A stretch of 64,000 bases of DNA. Origin: Lantana camara (taxonomy: Eukaryota > Streptophyta > Magnoliopsida > Lamiales > Verbenaceae). Within the stretch, counting starts at the first letter, position 1. Every line of letters begins with the position of its first letter. The DNA lies in NCBI GenBank assembly GCA_037501455.1, contig CM074857.1:102395501-102459500 (forward strand), in the 5' to 3' direction. Both the position numbers and the translations under genes were made by a program. The notes beneath the pieces are model-generated. The model ran no database searches, was not told the DNA's origin, and saw only the letters and a program-made list of their open reading frames with translations. Below are positions 10,263-21,284 of this stretch, piece by piece.

Positions 10263-13225
10263 GTGGTAAGATGACGCCACACTTTCTCTATCTTCTCCGT
10301 CTTCGGTTTTGTCACGTGTGAAGATGATTGTCTCCCACCTAGCTTTCAATACTTTATCGCATGAGACGATCAAATTGGTGCACCGTTTCATACGGGATGG
10401 AACTGCACTTTGAAGCTTTGGAAAACGTTGTGCCTTTTGTCTTTTCAACCAATGACTAGCTTTAGCTCCTTTGGGAGGACTAAGTCTATCGAAAATTGAC
10501 TTTCGCCGAATTTTTCTTCCATTCTCATCAAAAGTGTCTTCAGTTGATGAAAGCTATTCAGATATATAGTTATTCGTCGCTCTGTTGATGGCGATTCGAA
10601 TAGGGCTTTGAACGGTAAATCCGAGTCCTACTCGCGAGTTTGGGGCGACATTGCCATCTTCTTTTGACGACCTCGACTTTGTTTCTTTTGCCTTTGCCGT
10701 CGGAATGAGTTCTCCCAGCTTTGACTTCTCTTATGGGTTGTACCCGGCTTTGACGAGAAGCTTGTACGCTTTAGGATCGTACTCCTTTGCATTTTGGAGT
10801 TTGGTTGCTTCTCCATGCTCTGTTTTACTTCCTTGAGTCGGACGAACGAATCCATTGAGTGGTGGAGAAGAATGCTTCACAACATCTAGTTTGGTGAGGG
10901 GCAATGTCAGCCCTTCTAGTGCCTCGGACGTTGTAGGTGATGATCCCCCATTTTCTTGGCGGTCGATCAAAGTTGAGGCTCTGACTTGGTTTTCACCAGA
11001 AACTTCTTTTCCTTTGTTTTCTTCCACTTCCTCACGGTAGTACTTTGCATCGGCAAAGTGGGCTTCTGCCTCGGTGAAAGGTTTACTATCTCGAAGAACC
11101 TTCTTTATAACACCCTCCCGGCAGTACTTGAAACATTGATGCCAAGTAGATGGGACAACGCCATTTTCATGTAACCAGGGCCGCCCTAGCAGTATGTTGT
11201 ACGAAGTTTTGGCATCTATGACATGAAACAGCGCGCTTGACGTCATGTCTTCTATCAACAGCTTTAGTCGAATGATGCCGAGAGCTCTTTGTCCTCCCTG
11301 ATTGAAGCCTTGGATCATCAGACGGCTGCTTGCTAGTTCATCCTTCAAAATTTCTAACTCGTTCATCACTCTCAAAGACAAGATATTGACTGCGGAGCCT
11401 CCATCGACGAGCATTCTATTCACCTTTTGTTCGCGGATATAACCTGTCACGAACAACGGTCTGTTGTGAGGCTTTGAACCGAGTAGTAAATCTTCGTCTG
11501 AGAAGGTCATGGTTGCCATGCATTCATCGCCTTTGGGGTGAGTTTGCTTGGGAACTTCTTCTTCACTTATCATCAGGCAAGTTACAACGTTGGACGTCGC
11601 GCTAACATCTTCGAGTGCGATCTTTCCTTGTCGTGCCAACTGCATCACCTTATCCTTGAATATGAAGCAATCGTGGATTGGGTGTCCGAGCAGACGATGA
11701 TACTTGCAATACTTTGGATCGTCAGTCTTTTCGGCTTCGTTGGGCCTCTTCATTTTGGGTAATTCGATGAGGTTTGCCTTGAGCAGGTCGTCGAAAATCC
11801 CGGAGACATCAGAGTCTTTGAACGGGTATTGCTTGGCTTGCATCTCTGCTAAGGACAACTTTCTGAATGTTCTTTCTTGGGGGACTTCCTTCCTTTCGTC
11901 CGCCTTGTCGTTTGTCTTAGCCTGAAATTTGACAGGAATTGCATTCACCGCCATAGACTCTTTGGCTTGTGGTTTGGTGAAGGGTTTGCCCTCTTTCCTG
12001 AAATCTTGCTTTTCCCTAGGCCTGCGGAATTCTTGGACGGGCGGTCCTTCGACTCCAGTAGCGATCATGCTCAACTCCATATCATGTGCCCGAGTAGCAA
12101 GCTCTTCGAAAGACTTGGGCTGAATTCCTTGGAGAATGTAGCGGAGACCCCAATGCATCCCTTGAATACACATTTCAATTGATGAAGCCTCTGACAGCCG
12201 ATCTTTGCAATTTAGACTAAGGTTTCTCCACCGATTGATGTAGTCGACAACGGGTTCTTCTTTCCATTGTCGGGAGTTGGTAAGTTCGTTCATGCTAACT
12301 GTCCGACGAGTGCTGTAGAAGCGATTGAGGAATTCTTGCTCGAGTTGTCCCCAACTATTGATCGAGTCCGCTTCTAAGTCCGTGTACCAGTCGAAGGCAT
12401 TTTCTTTTAGTGACCGAACGAATTGCTTGACTAGGTGATCCCCGTAAGTCCCGGCATTGTTGCACGTCTCGATGAAGTGAGCTACGTGTTGCTTAGGATT
12501 GCCTTTGCCATCAAACTGCTGGAAATTTGGATGTTGATAACCAATCGGCATCTTCAAGTTATCGATTCTTTGGGTGTAGGGCTTGGAGTAGACCAAGGAT
12601 GATTTGGAGCCTCCCTCGATCTTGTCTTTGATTGTCCCCATGATGACCTCCTTCAATTGCTCTACCGGGATAAGTCCGTCCGATAAAACTTGAAATTCTT
12701 TAGCTGGAGGCTTCTCAGTTCCACTTGATCGTTCTTTGCAGAAGTTTCCGACACTTCTTGCTCATCCGAACGCTTCCCCTTCACTTGGCTAGCATTGTCA
12801 CCGTCTACTCTGTCCATCAACTTTGAAATGCGAGAGTCTTGCTCTTTAACATGCTTGGAGAGTCCCTCGATGACCCTTGTCAGATTCGCAAGTTGCTCTT
12901 CTACAGTTGTTGCACTTGTCGTCATGGCGGGCACAAAACTTGAAGAACTTGAACGAGGGGTGGACGAGGCCGAGTCGTCTTCTTCGCCTTCACTTTCGTA
13001 GCTGAGAAGTCAAGCGTTCTTTCCATCGCTTTGGAGGGAGCGAGCTTTCCCGGAAGACGTCTGTTCTTTCTTAGACATACTTCTTGTCACAACGACGAAG
13101 CTTTCGACAACAAGTTTGGAGATGATAGCCTCGAGATCGACGATCTTGTTGTTGGCCATTTCGTGCTTCAAGTTTGTTGAGTAGGAGGAGATGAGAGGTA
13201 GAGATGGTCCCACTGGGCGTGCCAA
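10263..13225 (-). pseudogene. Gypsy element W gag-protease, degraded
   Basis: The minus-strand gag starts at about 13225. It reads an N-terminal segment, a helical coiled-coil segment (about 12930-12800), the retrotransposon Gag capsid domain (about 12560-12050) and a retropepsin domain (about 11470-11150). The active-site segment reads Val-Asp-Gly-Gly-Ser-Ala, with Gly where Thr or Ser is usual in the Asp-Thr/Ser-Gly triad. Breaks seen: an in-frame TGA at 13010-13012, a frameshift near 12720 where homology changes frame, TAA at 10731-10733, and TAG at 10554-10556. After the last stop the frame continues to the Copia insertion site. The longest uninterrupted part is 12656-10731 (641 codons). 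The element was already decayed or decayed after insertion. Confidence 0.85.
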
Positions 13226-13226
13226 A
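13206..13226 (-). other. Gypsy element W primer-binding site
   Basis: On the minus strand, TTTGGCACGCCCAGTGGGAC follows the LTR end by about three bases and precedes gag. It resembles tRNA-complementary primer sites of plant Gypsy elements. I cannot assign the tRNA with certainty. Confidence 0.65.
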
Positions 13227-13229
13227 ATT

Positions 13230-14433
13230 TGTAATGTAATTTCCGTGTTAATTAAATAATTAAACGCGAGAAAATAATCACAAATAAATTTTATTGATTT
13301 ATTTGAACTTGCGGGTACAATCTCTAATTTATTCCTCTGATTCTTCCTACAAGAATTTGCTGAAATTCGGAAGGTTTGAAACTCCTTCGTTGACTTTGGA
13401 GCTTCGATTTTCCGTTGAATTTGATTTGCTTCTTTAAACGTTAATTGCGGGTCTTTAGACTTGATCGCGAATTAAACGCCTTGATTTGATGAACACCGAA
13501 GAACGCGCCGATGAACACCTTTGATGTTGATTTGAGTTTGATTTGAATTTGTTGAGGAGCAACGCCGAAATCTGGATTTGATGCTTTGATTGCGGATTGA
13601 ACGCCTCAGGTTGTTGACTTTCTTGAAGAACGCCGAAGAACACGCTCGGAGCACCTTCGAATTTGATTTGAGAAAAACGCCGGATTCGCGGACTTAACGC
13701 CTTGTTGCGGATCGGACGCTTCAACTTGGTTGATTTCCACGAAGAACGCGAAGAATACGCTTGAATCTCGCTTCGATCTTTGAGGAGAGCAACGCCGAAA
13801 CACCACTTCGATGCCTTGATGCCGGATCAAACGCCGTTGATGCTGACTTCTACGAAGAATGCCGTTGAAGATGCCGAAGAACACCGAGGATACTGAAGAA
13901 CACCAGAGAGCTTCTTTCTCCTTGCTTTGTGGCTTGCTCCTTCGTATCTCCAAGTTGTGTGAATTGTGTTGTAGAATCCCTCTATTTATAGGCATAGGGT
14001 GAAGCTTGTGATAATTATCCCTTAATTAATTAATTCATTTATTAAAGGGATAATATCAAATTTATTTATTTATTTATTAAGAAAATAAATAAATGGCACA
14101 TGTCTTGACTTTGATTGGTCCACGTGTTGAGATATGACACGTGTCATCATTTGATTGGTCATCACCATTTGAACTGCAAGGCTTGATTTGATTGGCCGAA
14201 ACACCTCAATTTTGACACATGTCAATACTTGATTTGATGACAAAATAAATATTAAAATTATCAATTAAATCAATTTATTTAAATATTTTATGGATTTTAA
14301 TTTACCAACAATCCAAAAATCTTAAATAAAGAGAATGGAATTTGATAATTAATATTTAATTTTACATGTGTTTCATTTTAATTAGACGAAAATTAATTCG
14401 TCTACAGGCGACCTCACTTTAGGCCTAATTACA
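13230..14433 (-). repeat. Gypsy element W 5' LTR
   Basis: The ends are inferred from TGTAAT...ATTACA on the minus strand, next to the primer-binding site (1204 bp). A minus-strand TATAAATA box lies at 13983-13990. Downstream, about 13455-13900 holds diverged repeats of a 60-70-bp unit rich in 'aacgccgaa' and 'gaagaac', which keep several frames open by chance. The partner LTR is outside the window, so the right boundary (14433) rests only on the terminal motif. Confidence 0.65.
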
Positions 14434-14586
14434 ATTTCATCTCCGCATACTTTTGTTTATTACTAGTAAAATGAACGTGCGTTGGACGTTTATAATTTAA
14501 TTTTATTTAAATAAATTTAACTATTATGTTTATTGAATAAATTAGAATATTAAAAATATCTAATTTGATTAAATAAATATAATAAT

Positions 14587-15405
14587 TGATGCGTCTCAAA
14601 ATCTGCACCACCCTATTTATACGGGAATACCGAGCAATTAAGATCTTTATTTCCTGCAAAAGTGGTTAATACGAAGCAAAGAAAGCCTGCGAACGAGGGA
14701 TTAAATTACCGTGATATAGAACTAAATAGTATAAACGGAAAATAAACCAACTTATAAAGCAAAGAGTAGCGATATGATAGAAAAGATAAACGAATAATCA
14801 CGAGAATAAATTAATTAAAGCAAGAAAGTAAGCTTATCGTCTCTCCAAATGAACTTAGGGGAAGACGATGGATTTCCGATAATGTTCTGAGAATGAGAGA
14901 ATGAAAGACTGTCTTTGTATTTTTCTGGCGTCAGATAAAAAAGTGTTTTCGTACAGAGAGTATCTCCCCCCTTTTAAAGATACGTACACGGCTTTTTTAA
15001 TTAGCTAGGGCTCTTCCTATCTTTTAGGGGAGTTGAGAGATGGGAGAGGAAAACGGGGGATAGTTGGGAGATACTTATCTCCAACTACCGTTACATGGGA
15101 TAATCTCTCAGTTTCAAATATATACTAGAAAAGAACTCCTAGAACTATACCATAACTGATTTATCCGCATTTATTGGCACTAAGAGTCGGTATAAATTTG
15201 TTTTGACTGATCTTCTGGCTTCCTTTGGATTCCTCTATAGGAATAATTTCTTTGCCTTATGTTCCCGCCTAATCTTCACATATGTGGACCTTCTTGATGA
15301 GCTTGAACTCGTGGGGGCGGCCCACTCTCTCTCTCGAGGCCTCTCTTCCCTGGGCTTATTCCCAAGTGGGCTGTGGGCCCTGAGTGTTGATCATGGGACG
15401 TATCA
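14587..15405 (-). repeat. Element X 3' LTR
   Basis: 819-bp LTR identical in length to 38493-39311. Differences seen by eye are near 14810, 15085, 15260 and 15392. It is preceded by the TAAT target duplication. Confidence 0.95.
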
Positions 15406-15424
15406 TAATTCCCCCCCACTCTCT
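15406..15424 (-). other. Element X polypurine tract
   Basis: On the minus strand this reads AGAGAGTGGGGGGGAATTA directly before the 3' LTR. It confirms the orientation of X and the LTR edge. Confidence 0.85.
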
Positions 15425-15921
15425 TAGTTCGAATGGAATTCGGGCTAAGAGAGTAGGAAGGGTAGCCTCCAAGCAAATATTTCACGGCTTCCTTCCTCTT
15501 TAGCTAGCTCGGCCTTTGTTCAAAGTAACTTTTCATCAACTTTATCGGCTTTCCCGGCAGAAGGCTCTTTGAATGACTTCCTGGGATATTAAATAATAAC
15601 ACTAGGAGAGAAATTAAAATAATTAAATTTTGAGGGATTTGTGGGATTAGAACCTATTTAAAAGTACATCTGAAGACAAGATAACTTTTAAAAAGAGAGA
15701 GGATATCACGTCTCTTAATTAAAATTTACGAAGGTGATTATAACTTTGGAAAAAGAAATCTTTTTTTGAGAAAAGAGTTCTTATCATATCACGTCTCTTG
15801 GTATTCCTCTCCAGGAAGGCTTTCTAGCTTCTTTGTATCTAGCCTATTTTAAAGCATAAGCCCTACAACGTTACCATTATTTCTTCTCAAGCATTGTTCC
15901 TCAACAATTTTTCCTCAGTGT
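15425..15921 (+). promoter_or_regulatory. Element X: likely promoter region of its antisense gene
   Basis: About 500 bp between the polypurine tract and the Y insertion. No open frame is credible. A weak TATA-like TATTTTAAAG at 15845-15854 is followed by pyrimidine-rich sequence typical of a plant start region. The segment TCACGTCTCTT occurs twice (about 15707 and 15789). By position and by analogy with Y, where a clear TATA box is present, this is the promoter and leader of the plus-strand gene at 29440. Element Y has separated the two. Confidence 0.45.
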
Positions 15922-16731
15922 TGATGGGTTCAGAAATGGGTGGATCCGAATCCGATCACTTTACGATTTGTATTTTGTGGAGGAAACCACCGGAGCTTCG
16001 CCGGAAATGAAAAGGGGGTTCTACCTGTTGGGACAAGCACAAGAAAGGTCAGAAGGCCAAGCTGGGGGAACTGGGGGTGATACCCAGTTTGGCTCTCCGA
16101 CGCTCAAGTCAGTTCAAGGTATGAGGAAATATGAGTTCAGTCACAGTTTCAGTGATGAAGAATGCTTACCAATGTAGAAGATGACTTTAGCTATTTATAG
16201 TTGAGGGTCAAGGGCCCTTTGGTCATTTGCCTCAAGTGGTCCTGGCCGAATGTTGCCCTAACACGTGGCGCCATGAGAGAGAAACCTAGGAGGAATCTTC
16301 TGCAAAAGCGGCTAAAAGTTGGTGCTGGCAACAGTGGCAGGTGCGCGGGCATGTACGATGTGTCAGAGAGCCATTTGGGTGGTTGGTAACGAGGGCTTAA
16401 GAGCACGCTCGTGACAACCTGGAGTATTGGAGGCCAAGATATCCGCTGAGGGGGATGAAGGCTCCAGTTCAAGTAACGAGCCAAAGGGGAAGCCACCCTG
16501 AGGGAGTGTGACGCTCGAAGAGGGCTCCCATGGCACGTGGGCGTACCAATCATTTAGTATGTAGGACGCTCGTGGGAGTGATAGCGCTCGTTGGGCTTAA
16601 CTCCTGAAGAAGGATTGCGCTCGTTGTGCTTGGCGCTCGTGCGCTGATCGGTGCAGCCTTGGGGAGACAGATGTCATCATCTCGGCGATGCCACGTGTCT
16701 TGCGTGGGACGGTCGTATTTTGACCCTATCA
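15922..16731 (-). repeat. Element Y 3' LTR
   Basis: 810 bp, TGATGGGTT...CTATCA on the plus strand, the same length as the 5' LTR. A minus-strand TATA box (reads CTATAAATAG) lies at 16189-16198. The motif CGCTCG recurs densely in its outer part. Confidence 0.95.
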
Positions 16732-16749
16732 TTTTGCCCCCCAATTCTG
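16732..16749 (-). other. Element Y polypurine tract
   Basis: On the minus strand, CAGAATTGGGGGGCAAAA directly precedes the 3' LTR. The tract of element Z (45349-45363) is almost the same, which shows the two are related. Confidence 0.88.
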
Positions 16750-17344
16750 TAGTCCTTAGTGATAAGGACTGTAGAATTTTGACACGTTCAATCTCTTGCA
16801 CATAGCGCTCGTATAAGGCTTGGCGTGTTGAGCAATTTTTCTTCTGATTGCGCTATAAATGCTGTCTTTTCAACTGACCGCTCGTAGCACTTCTGCATTA
16901 AATGTTGTACTATTCTGAAGCACTCGAAACGTCAGAGCATTAAATGCGGGTGCGCGTGGGGCGCGTGAGCATTGAGAAGCATGTGACGGTTCCATAAAGT
17001 GGGCGGTTTCCTAGGCGGGAAATGATTACCATTTTGAATTCATTGCCGGAAAGGGTACCAACTCCCATCCCTATAAATACGAAATTCTGAAATCTCCATA
17101 CTCTTTACGCATTCAGAACTTTCAAGCATCCTTTGCAAAAAGAATTCTCTTGCACTCCAGTTCTTAGAGCATCTTCAACCTTTCTTCCAGACTTTCTCAG
17201 AAACCTTCAAGGTAAACCTCCAGTGTAACTTTCTAACTTTGCTAACCGTAGATTCGGACTTTAGGATTTCGTAACCCCTTAAATTTTTCTCCTTGAGGAA
17301 TCCCTAATCTTTTCCCAAGAAAACCCCAAATCCCAGTTTCTGCC
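16750..17344 (+). promoter_or_regulatory. Element Y: antisense-gene promoter and leader
   Basis: A plus-strand TATA box (CTATAAATAC, 17071-17080) is followed 35 nt later by ACGCATTCAGA (17107-17117). Element Z has the same TATA and the same 11-nt block at nearly the same spacing on its antisense strand, so this is a conserved core promoter with a start near 17105. The leader has a plausible intron: donor CAAG|GTAAAC at 17212 and acceptor CCCAG at 17336, just before the ATG at 17345. The intron is inferred from its ends only. The upstream 300 bp carry several CGCTCG motifs. Confidence 0.7.
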
Positions 17345-20159
17345 ATGGCCGACCAACAAGTTGAGGAATTTGCCCGTGAAATTAACGAAATGGCCACTGA
17401 TAGTTCTTCTTCCCCCGATTCCCCCAGAGATGAAGAGTTAGGGGCGGCGGTGATGGCTATGGAGGATAGAAACCCAGGCGGAATGGATCCTATCTTTGAG
17501 GAGATAGATCTGGTGATGGAGGCAGAAAGGCAAGGGGTCACCCTTCCCATAACTCAGAGTGCCACACATCCCCACCGCCATACCGTGACCGTGGCCGTTG
17601 CGAACCCACTTCCAGTGGCGGAAGCCATAACCGGGCCTTCAGAAAGAGCCCGGGATAAGGGAAAAGGGAAGAAATCCCAAAAATCCAAAGGGCCCAACGA
17701 GGGTGAAGGGTCAGGCTACCAGGCTACCGAGCGCACGCCTGATGAGACCCCCAGCACAGTCACCGTGGGAGATGTAAAAACGATGATGGCACCCATTTAC
17801 TGGGACGAACGGTATACATGGAGAATCCCACAAAGCCACGAGCGTGCGAATAATCCGCCTCCCGGGGAAATGGCCGTATACGTGGATACAGTGAGTTCAG
17901 GAGGCCTGATGTTCCCTATCTCGGTCACAATGGCTCATCTGTTGAACGACCTGGGCCTGTGTCCGTCGCAAATTGTGCCCAACGGCTTGGCCCTCTTAAC
18001 CTGCTTCATAATTCTGATGAGGAGCATGGGTTACGAGCCCTATTTGCGGAACTTCAACGCCCTATTTCAAGTGGTCAGTTCATCCCGCTCATCCCCCGAG
18101 GCCGGTTTTTATTATGTTCAAGCAAAGGCCCACATGAAGCTGATCAATTCGCCCTCGAGCACTTATGGCCCTGATTGGAAGGAGAAGTTCATCTTCGTCA
18201 AGGCTCCAACAGAAGAGGGCTTTGGGGTGCCCACACAATGGGGCTCGTTTGCAAAGAGCCGCTTGCAGCCCGCACTCCCAAAAGATTGGGCCAAAGACCT
18301 GGCAGCAACCCTGAGGGACGAGGGCCACCTCATACAAGCGAAAGAATGGATAGACGATGCGGAACTCATGTTCTTGTGTGGTCTTTCCAACGACCCTTAC
18401 TACCTTGACAACCCTCCGGCTCGTGACGTAGAGAGAGATGGTTAGATTCTTAGGGCACTAACTTTAGATAGGAATGAATACTAACTGCTTCTCTGTACTT
18501 GTAACTTGCACTTAACAATTCTTGTCCAAGGATTTATAACCCTTGTATTTCCCTTTTTGCAGGAGCCGCTATACTAGAAATGGCTGGAGGAATTAGACAA
18601 GCAGCCCATTTTGCCCACGCCAACAGGAACCAAGCCCCACAGGGGGATCAACAGCGTGAGCAACAGCGCCCTCGTAACCGTAACAATCGAAGGGACGCTC
18701 GTAGTGGCGCCAGTTCGAGCGCCAATCCTGAGGTCCAGCCCCCTCGTGGCCGAGGGGAGCGTAGATTGGTCCCGAGAGAGACCAGGGGGCGGTCAGAGAG
18801 AGCGGGAGATGTTCAACCCCCCACTCCTGCAGAACAAACGAGGCCAGAAACCACCCTGGCGATAACTGAGGTACCCCCGAGCGCAAGTAGGCCTTCCCGC
18901 AAGAGGAAGAGGATGCCCGATTCTGCTGCAATCAAGGGCAAGGGCAAGCAAGTCGTCGAGGGCCCCAGGGGCGAGGGGAAACTTCCTCTTCAGAGGAAGA
19001 ACATCTGTGGCAGTTCCCCCGTCGAGGGGACAGAGACTTTACAGGCGCCACCGACGGGGGACCGGTTTTGCTGAGGCCTGGCTCGGTCGCTCAGGCTATC
19101 ACCGAGAATCTGTTCAGCAAAGCTCAATTCTCGGCAGACCACCGACAACTCTACAGCGAGTCTGTGGAGCAAGTGACCCTTGATGCGGCCCACGCACTGA
19201 TCTCTGTAAGCCTTCCTGGCTTCCTTTACTTATTTCTGTAAATTATCATTTTTTTTGGCTAACACTTCCTTTTCTTCCCACTTATGCAGCAAGTTCTTCC
19301 CCGGCTCCGCAACGTACAAATGCGAGCCTCCACTTACGCCGAGCGCAAGGCCAAGTACAAGAAGATGGCCCGCTCGAATGACCCGGCTCAAATCCAATCG
19401 GAGCTTGATGCAGAAATTGCCAAGTACGAATCCCTCAAGGATTTGTACAACAAAACTGAGGAGGAGCTGGGAAAGCTCAAGGAAGACTTCGTGGCGGTAG
19501 ACGGCGCTCGAATTGGTCTGGGCAACCAGCTGGCTCAGGCTAACGAGCGGTGCCAAAAGGCTGAGGCGGAGCGGGAAAGCTGGAAGGCGAGGGCTTTGGA
19601 GGCCGAGCGGAAATTCAATGATGCTGTCAACGAGTGGCCTCGAAGCCTAGAGCGTGCGAATAAGGAGGCGCTAATCAAGTTCTGCCATTCAAAGGCCTTC
19701 AACTTCGCAGCCTCGTTGCACTGTCTGGAGGAGGCCCAGAATGCCTTTAACTTGGCAGTGGATCAGGGCATTCACAAGGGGCTGACCGATCCGGCAATGA
19801 AGGGAGCTGAGGGCACGGGACTCATGTTTAACGAGCGCTGTGAGGAGGTGGATGAGGACCCCAATGACCCCGCGGACGCCATCGCCGAGATGGAGTACGA
19901 ATTCTTGGTCAAGCTGATCCAGGATGAGTACACCGACGCTCATAGGGGAGGGGGTGCGGCCCAAGATGGTGATCCTGAAGACGAGCCTCAAGCGCCCGTC
20001 ATGGAGGAAGCCCCGATCATAATTGCTGAAAATGCCAACGTTCCCAATCCCGGTGCAAACGAGCCCAACGATCCGCAAGCCCATCTGCAAGAGCCTGAGG
20101 GCCCAGTGCATGGCCCCGTTCTGGTGATCGTTGACGAGGATATCGCTCCAGCCGCCTAA
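17345..20159 (+). CDS. Element Y antisense gene: three-exon gypsy-type transposon protein (PF04195-like), one frameshift
   Basis: The coding exons are 17345-18440, 18563-19205 and 19290-20159. Intron 1 is phase 1 (donor G|GTTAG) and intron 2 is phase 0. Exon 1 holds an acidic N-terminus and a domain with the pattern 'hydrophobic-FPI ... LGLCPSQI.PNG' (about residues 150-300), which I recognise as the putative gypsy-type transposon family PF04195. Exon 2 is basic and low-complexity (RGRG, RKRKR). Exon 3 is a long charged coiled coil followed by an acidic tail. The frame matching element Z changes near 18975-18981, so exon 2 carries a small indel and the frame ends early at 19074. It lies opposite to gag-pol, between pol and the 3' LTR, as in Tat-lineage elements such as Grande and Retand. 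The biochemical function is unknown. Confidence 0.8.
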
Positions 20160-20385
20160 GATTCTTCCTTATAATTTCCTCCTGTATTTTCCTGTTTTTC
20201 TGTCTTTCTGTCATTTTCTTCTTTTGGAACAACATTCAGTGGCCTTTGAGCCCTTATCTTTGTAATATTTTCCTTTGCAATGAATGAATATCCCTTTTTT
20301 CATGATTTTGTTCTTCTGTTCATTTATGAATCATATAATAAGATTGTGTAGCATACTCCGTGAATGTTTTATTTCCGTGATGCAA

Positions 20386-20730
20386 TGAAAATTTGTCTAA
20401 GTCTTGAGCGGTCGTGAGGGTCTTATTGGGAGATTGCCCCCCACTCAAGACTTGTATAAATTTTGTTTTTGCTCTTGAAAATTTGTCTAAGTCTTGAGCG
20501 GTCGTGAGGGTCTTATTGGGAGATTGCCCCCCACTCAAGACTTGTATAAATTTTGTTTTTGAGGGAATTTGGCTAAGTCTTGAGTGTACGCGAGGGTCTT
20601 ACTGTGAGATTGCCCTCGTTCAAGACTTGTGACATTCCTTCCGCCCTTGGGGGATTTTGCTAAGTCTTGAGTGTGTGCGAGGGTCTTACAGAGTGGCGGC
20701 CCTCGTTCAAGACTTGTGCAATTCCTTCTT
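20386..20730. repeat. Element Y: four tandem hairpin repeats (about 80-90 bp each)
   Basis: Copies start at about 20386, 20476, 20566 and 20650. The first two are identical over 85 bp and the last two are diverged. Each has outer arms AAGTCTTGAG / CTCAAGACTT and an inner pair: CGAGGG / CCCTCG in copies 3 and 4, GTGAGGG / CCCCCAC in copies 1 and 2. The arms persist while spacer and inner-stem sequences change, so secondary structure appears to be kept. The array lies between pol and the antisense gene, where the two transcription units of Y converge. Confidence 0.8.
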
Positions 20731-20784
20731 GATTCTGAAGCCATCGTTCGAGCGCTCTGGCTCTTGTCGTATTTCTGGCTCTGC

Positions 20785-20985
20785 AGGAAATCCCATTTTC
20801 GAGCGCAAGGCGTTTTAAGAAACGGCCAAGGCCTACTAGGACTTTCTCTGTAGGAGATCCCGTTTTCGAGCGCAAGGCGTTTTAAGAAACAGCCAAGGCC
20901 TACTAGGATTCGCTCTTGTAGGAGATCCCGTTTTTGAGCGCAAGGCGTTTTAAGAAACAGCCAAGGCCTACTAGGATTTTCTTCT
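20785..20985. repeat. Element Y: three tandem 67-68-bp repeats
   Basis: Copies begin at 20785, 20852 and 20920. Each carries GAGATCCCGTTTTCGAGCGC (or a one-to-two-base variant) followed by AAGGCGTTTTAAGAAAC and GGCCTACTAGGA. Short tandem repeats in this position are a known feature of Tat/Ogre-type 3' regions and can seed satellite DNA. Confidence 0.85.
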
Positions 20986-21284
20986 TAATCTTCTTCCAAC
21001 TTGCCTAATTGGTTGTGAGCGTAACCAGTCTATCCTTACGAGGGCGTCCCCCCATCCGGAGTAGAGTGCTGGCAAGCGTAACCCATGCGAGATAACAACA
21101 TACATATTGGAATGAGTTGCCAACCACGCTCGCAAAGACGAGGGACGTGGGACTTATTCATTCAAGCAACCAAAGAAACAGGAATATTAAAGAAATTAAA
21201 AAGATTATGTTTCCACTTACTTGTGATTGGAAGTACATAGAACCCGTCAAAGAGGGTTGTTACATCAGGGTTTGCAAAGAGCTT
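20986..21284. other. Element Y spacer between repeats and pol stop
   Basis: About 300 bp with no gene that I can support. A plus-strand frame over 21117-21671 mostly overlaps pol on the other strand and looks like a shadow. Confidence 0.6.

Larger units (their letters stand above)
1..14433 (-). mobile_element. Gypsy (Ty3-type) LTR retrotransposon 'W', partial, interrupted by a Copia element
   Basis: This is an old minus-strand Gypsy element. Its 5' LTR is at 13230-14433, its primer-binding site at about 13206-13226, and gag plus protease at 10263-13225. Pol begins at 166 and runs off the left edge. The Copia element at 167-10262 splits it. When the Copia and one GTGGT duplication are mentally removed, the reading frame is continuous from 10263 into 166, which proves that the two pieces were one gene. 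Stops and a frameshift in gag show that W is not autonomous. The 3' LTR is outside the window, so W's own target duplication cannot be checked. Only 153 bp of AT-rich DNA separate W from element X. Confidence 0.85.

Noticed and set aside
13455..13995. Overlapping minus-strand open frames in the W LTR as genes
   Set aside because: They are produced by diverged short repeats in the LTR and are open in more than one frame.
16191..16553. Open frame present twice (also 27843-28205) as a conserved gene
   Set aside because: The duplication is simply the two LTRs of element Y; the frame crosses the LTR TATA region and has no domain.
17345..20159. Antisense genes of X, Y and Z as captured host genes
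   Set aside because: Three elements share them with the same position, orientation and intron phases, and similar genes are known in Tat-lineage elements, so they belong to the elements.
20386..20985. Regularly spaced repeats as a CRISPR array
   Set aside because: This is a plant genome; units are contiguous tandem repeats with no unique spacers and no associated genes.
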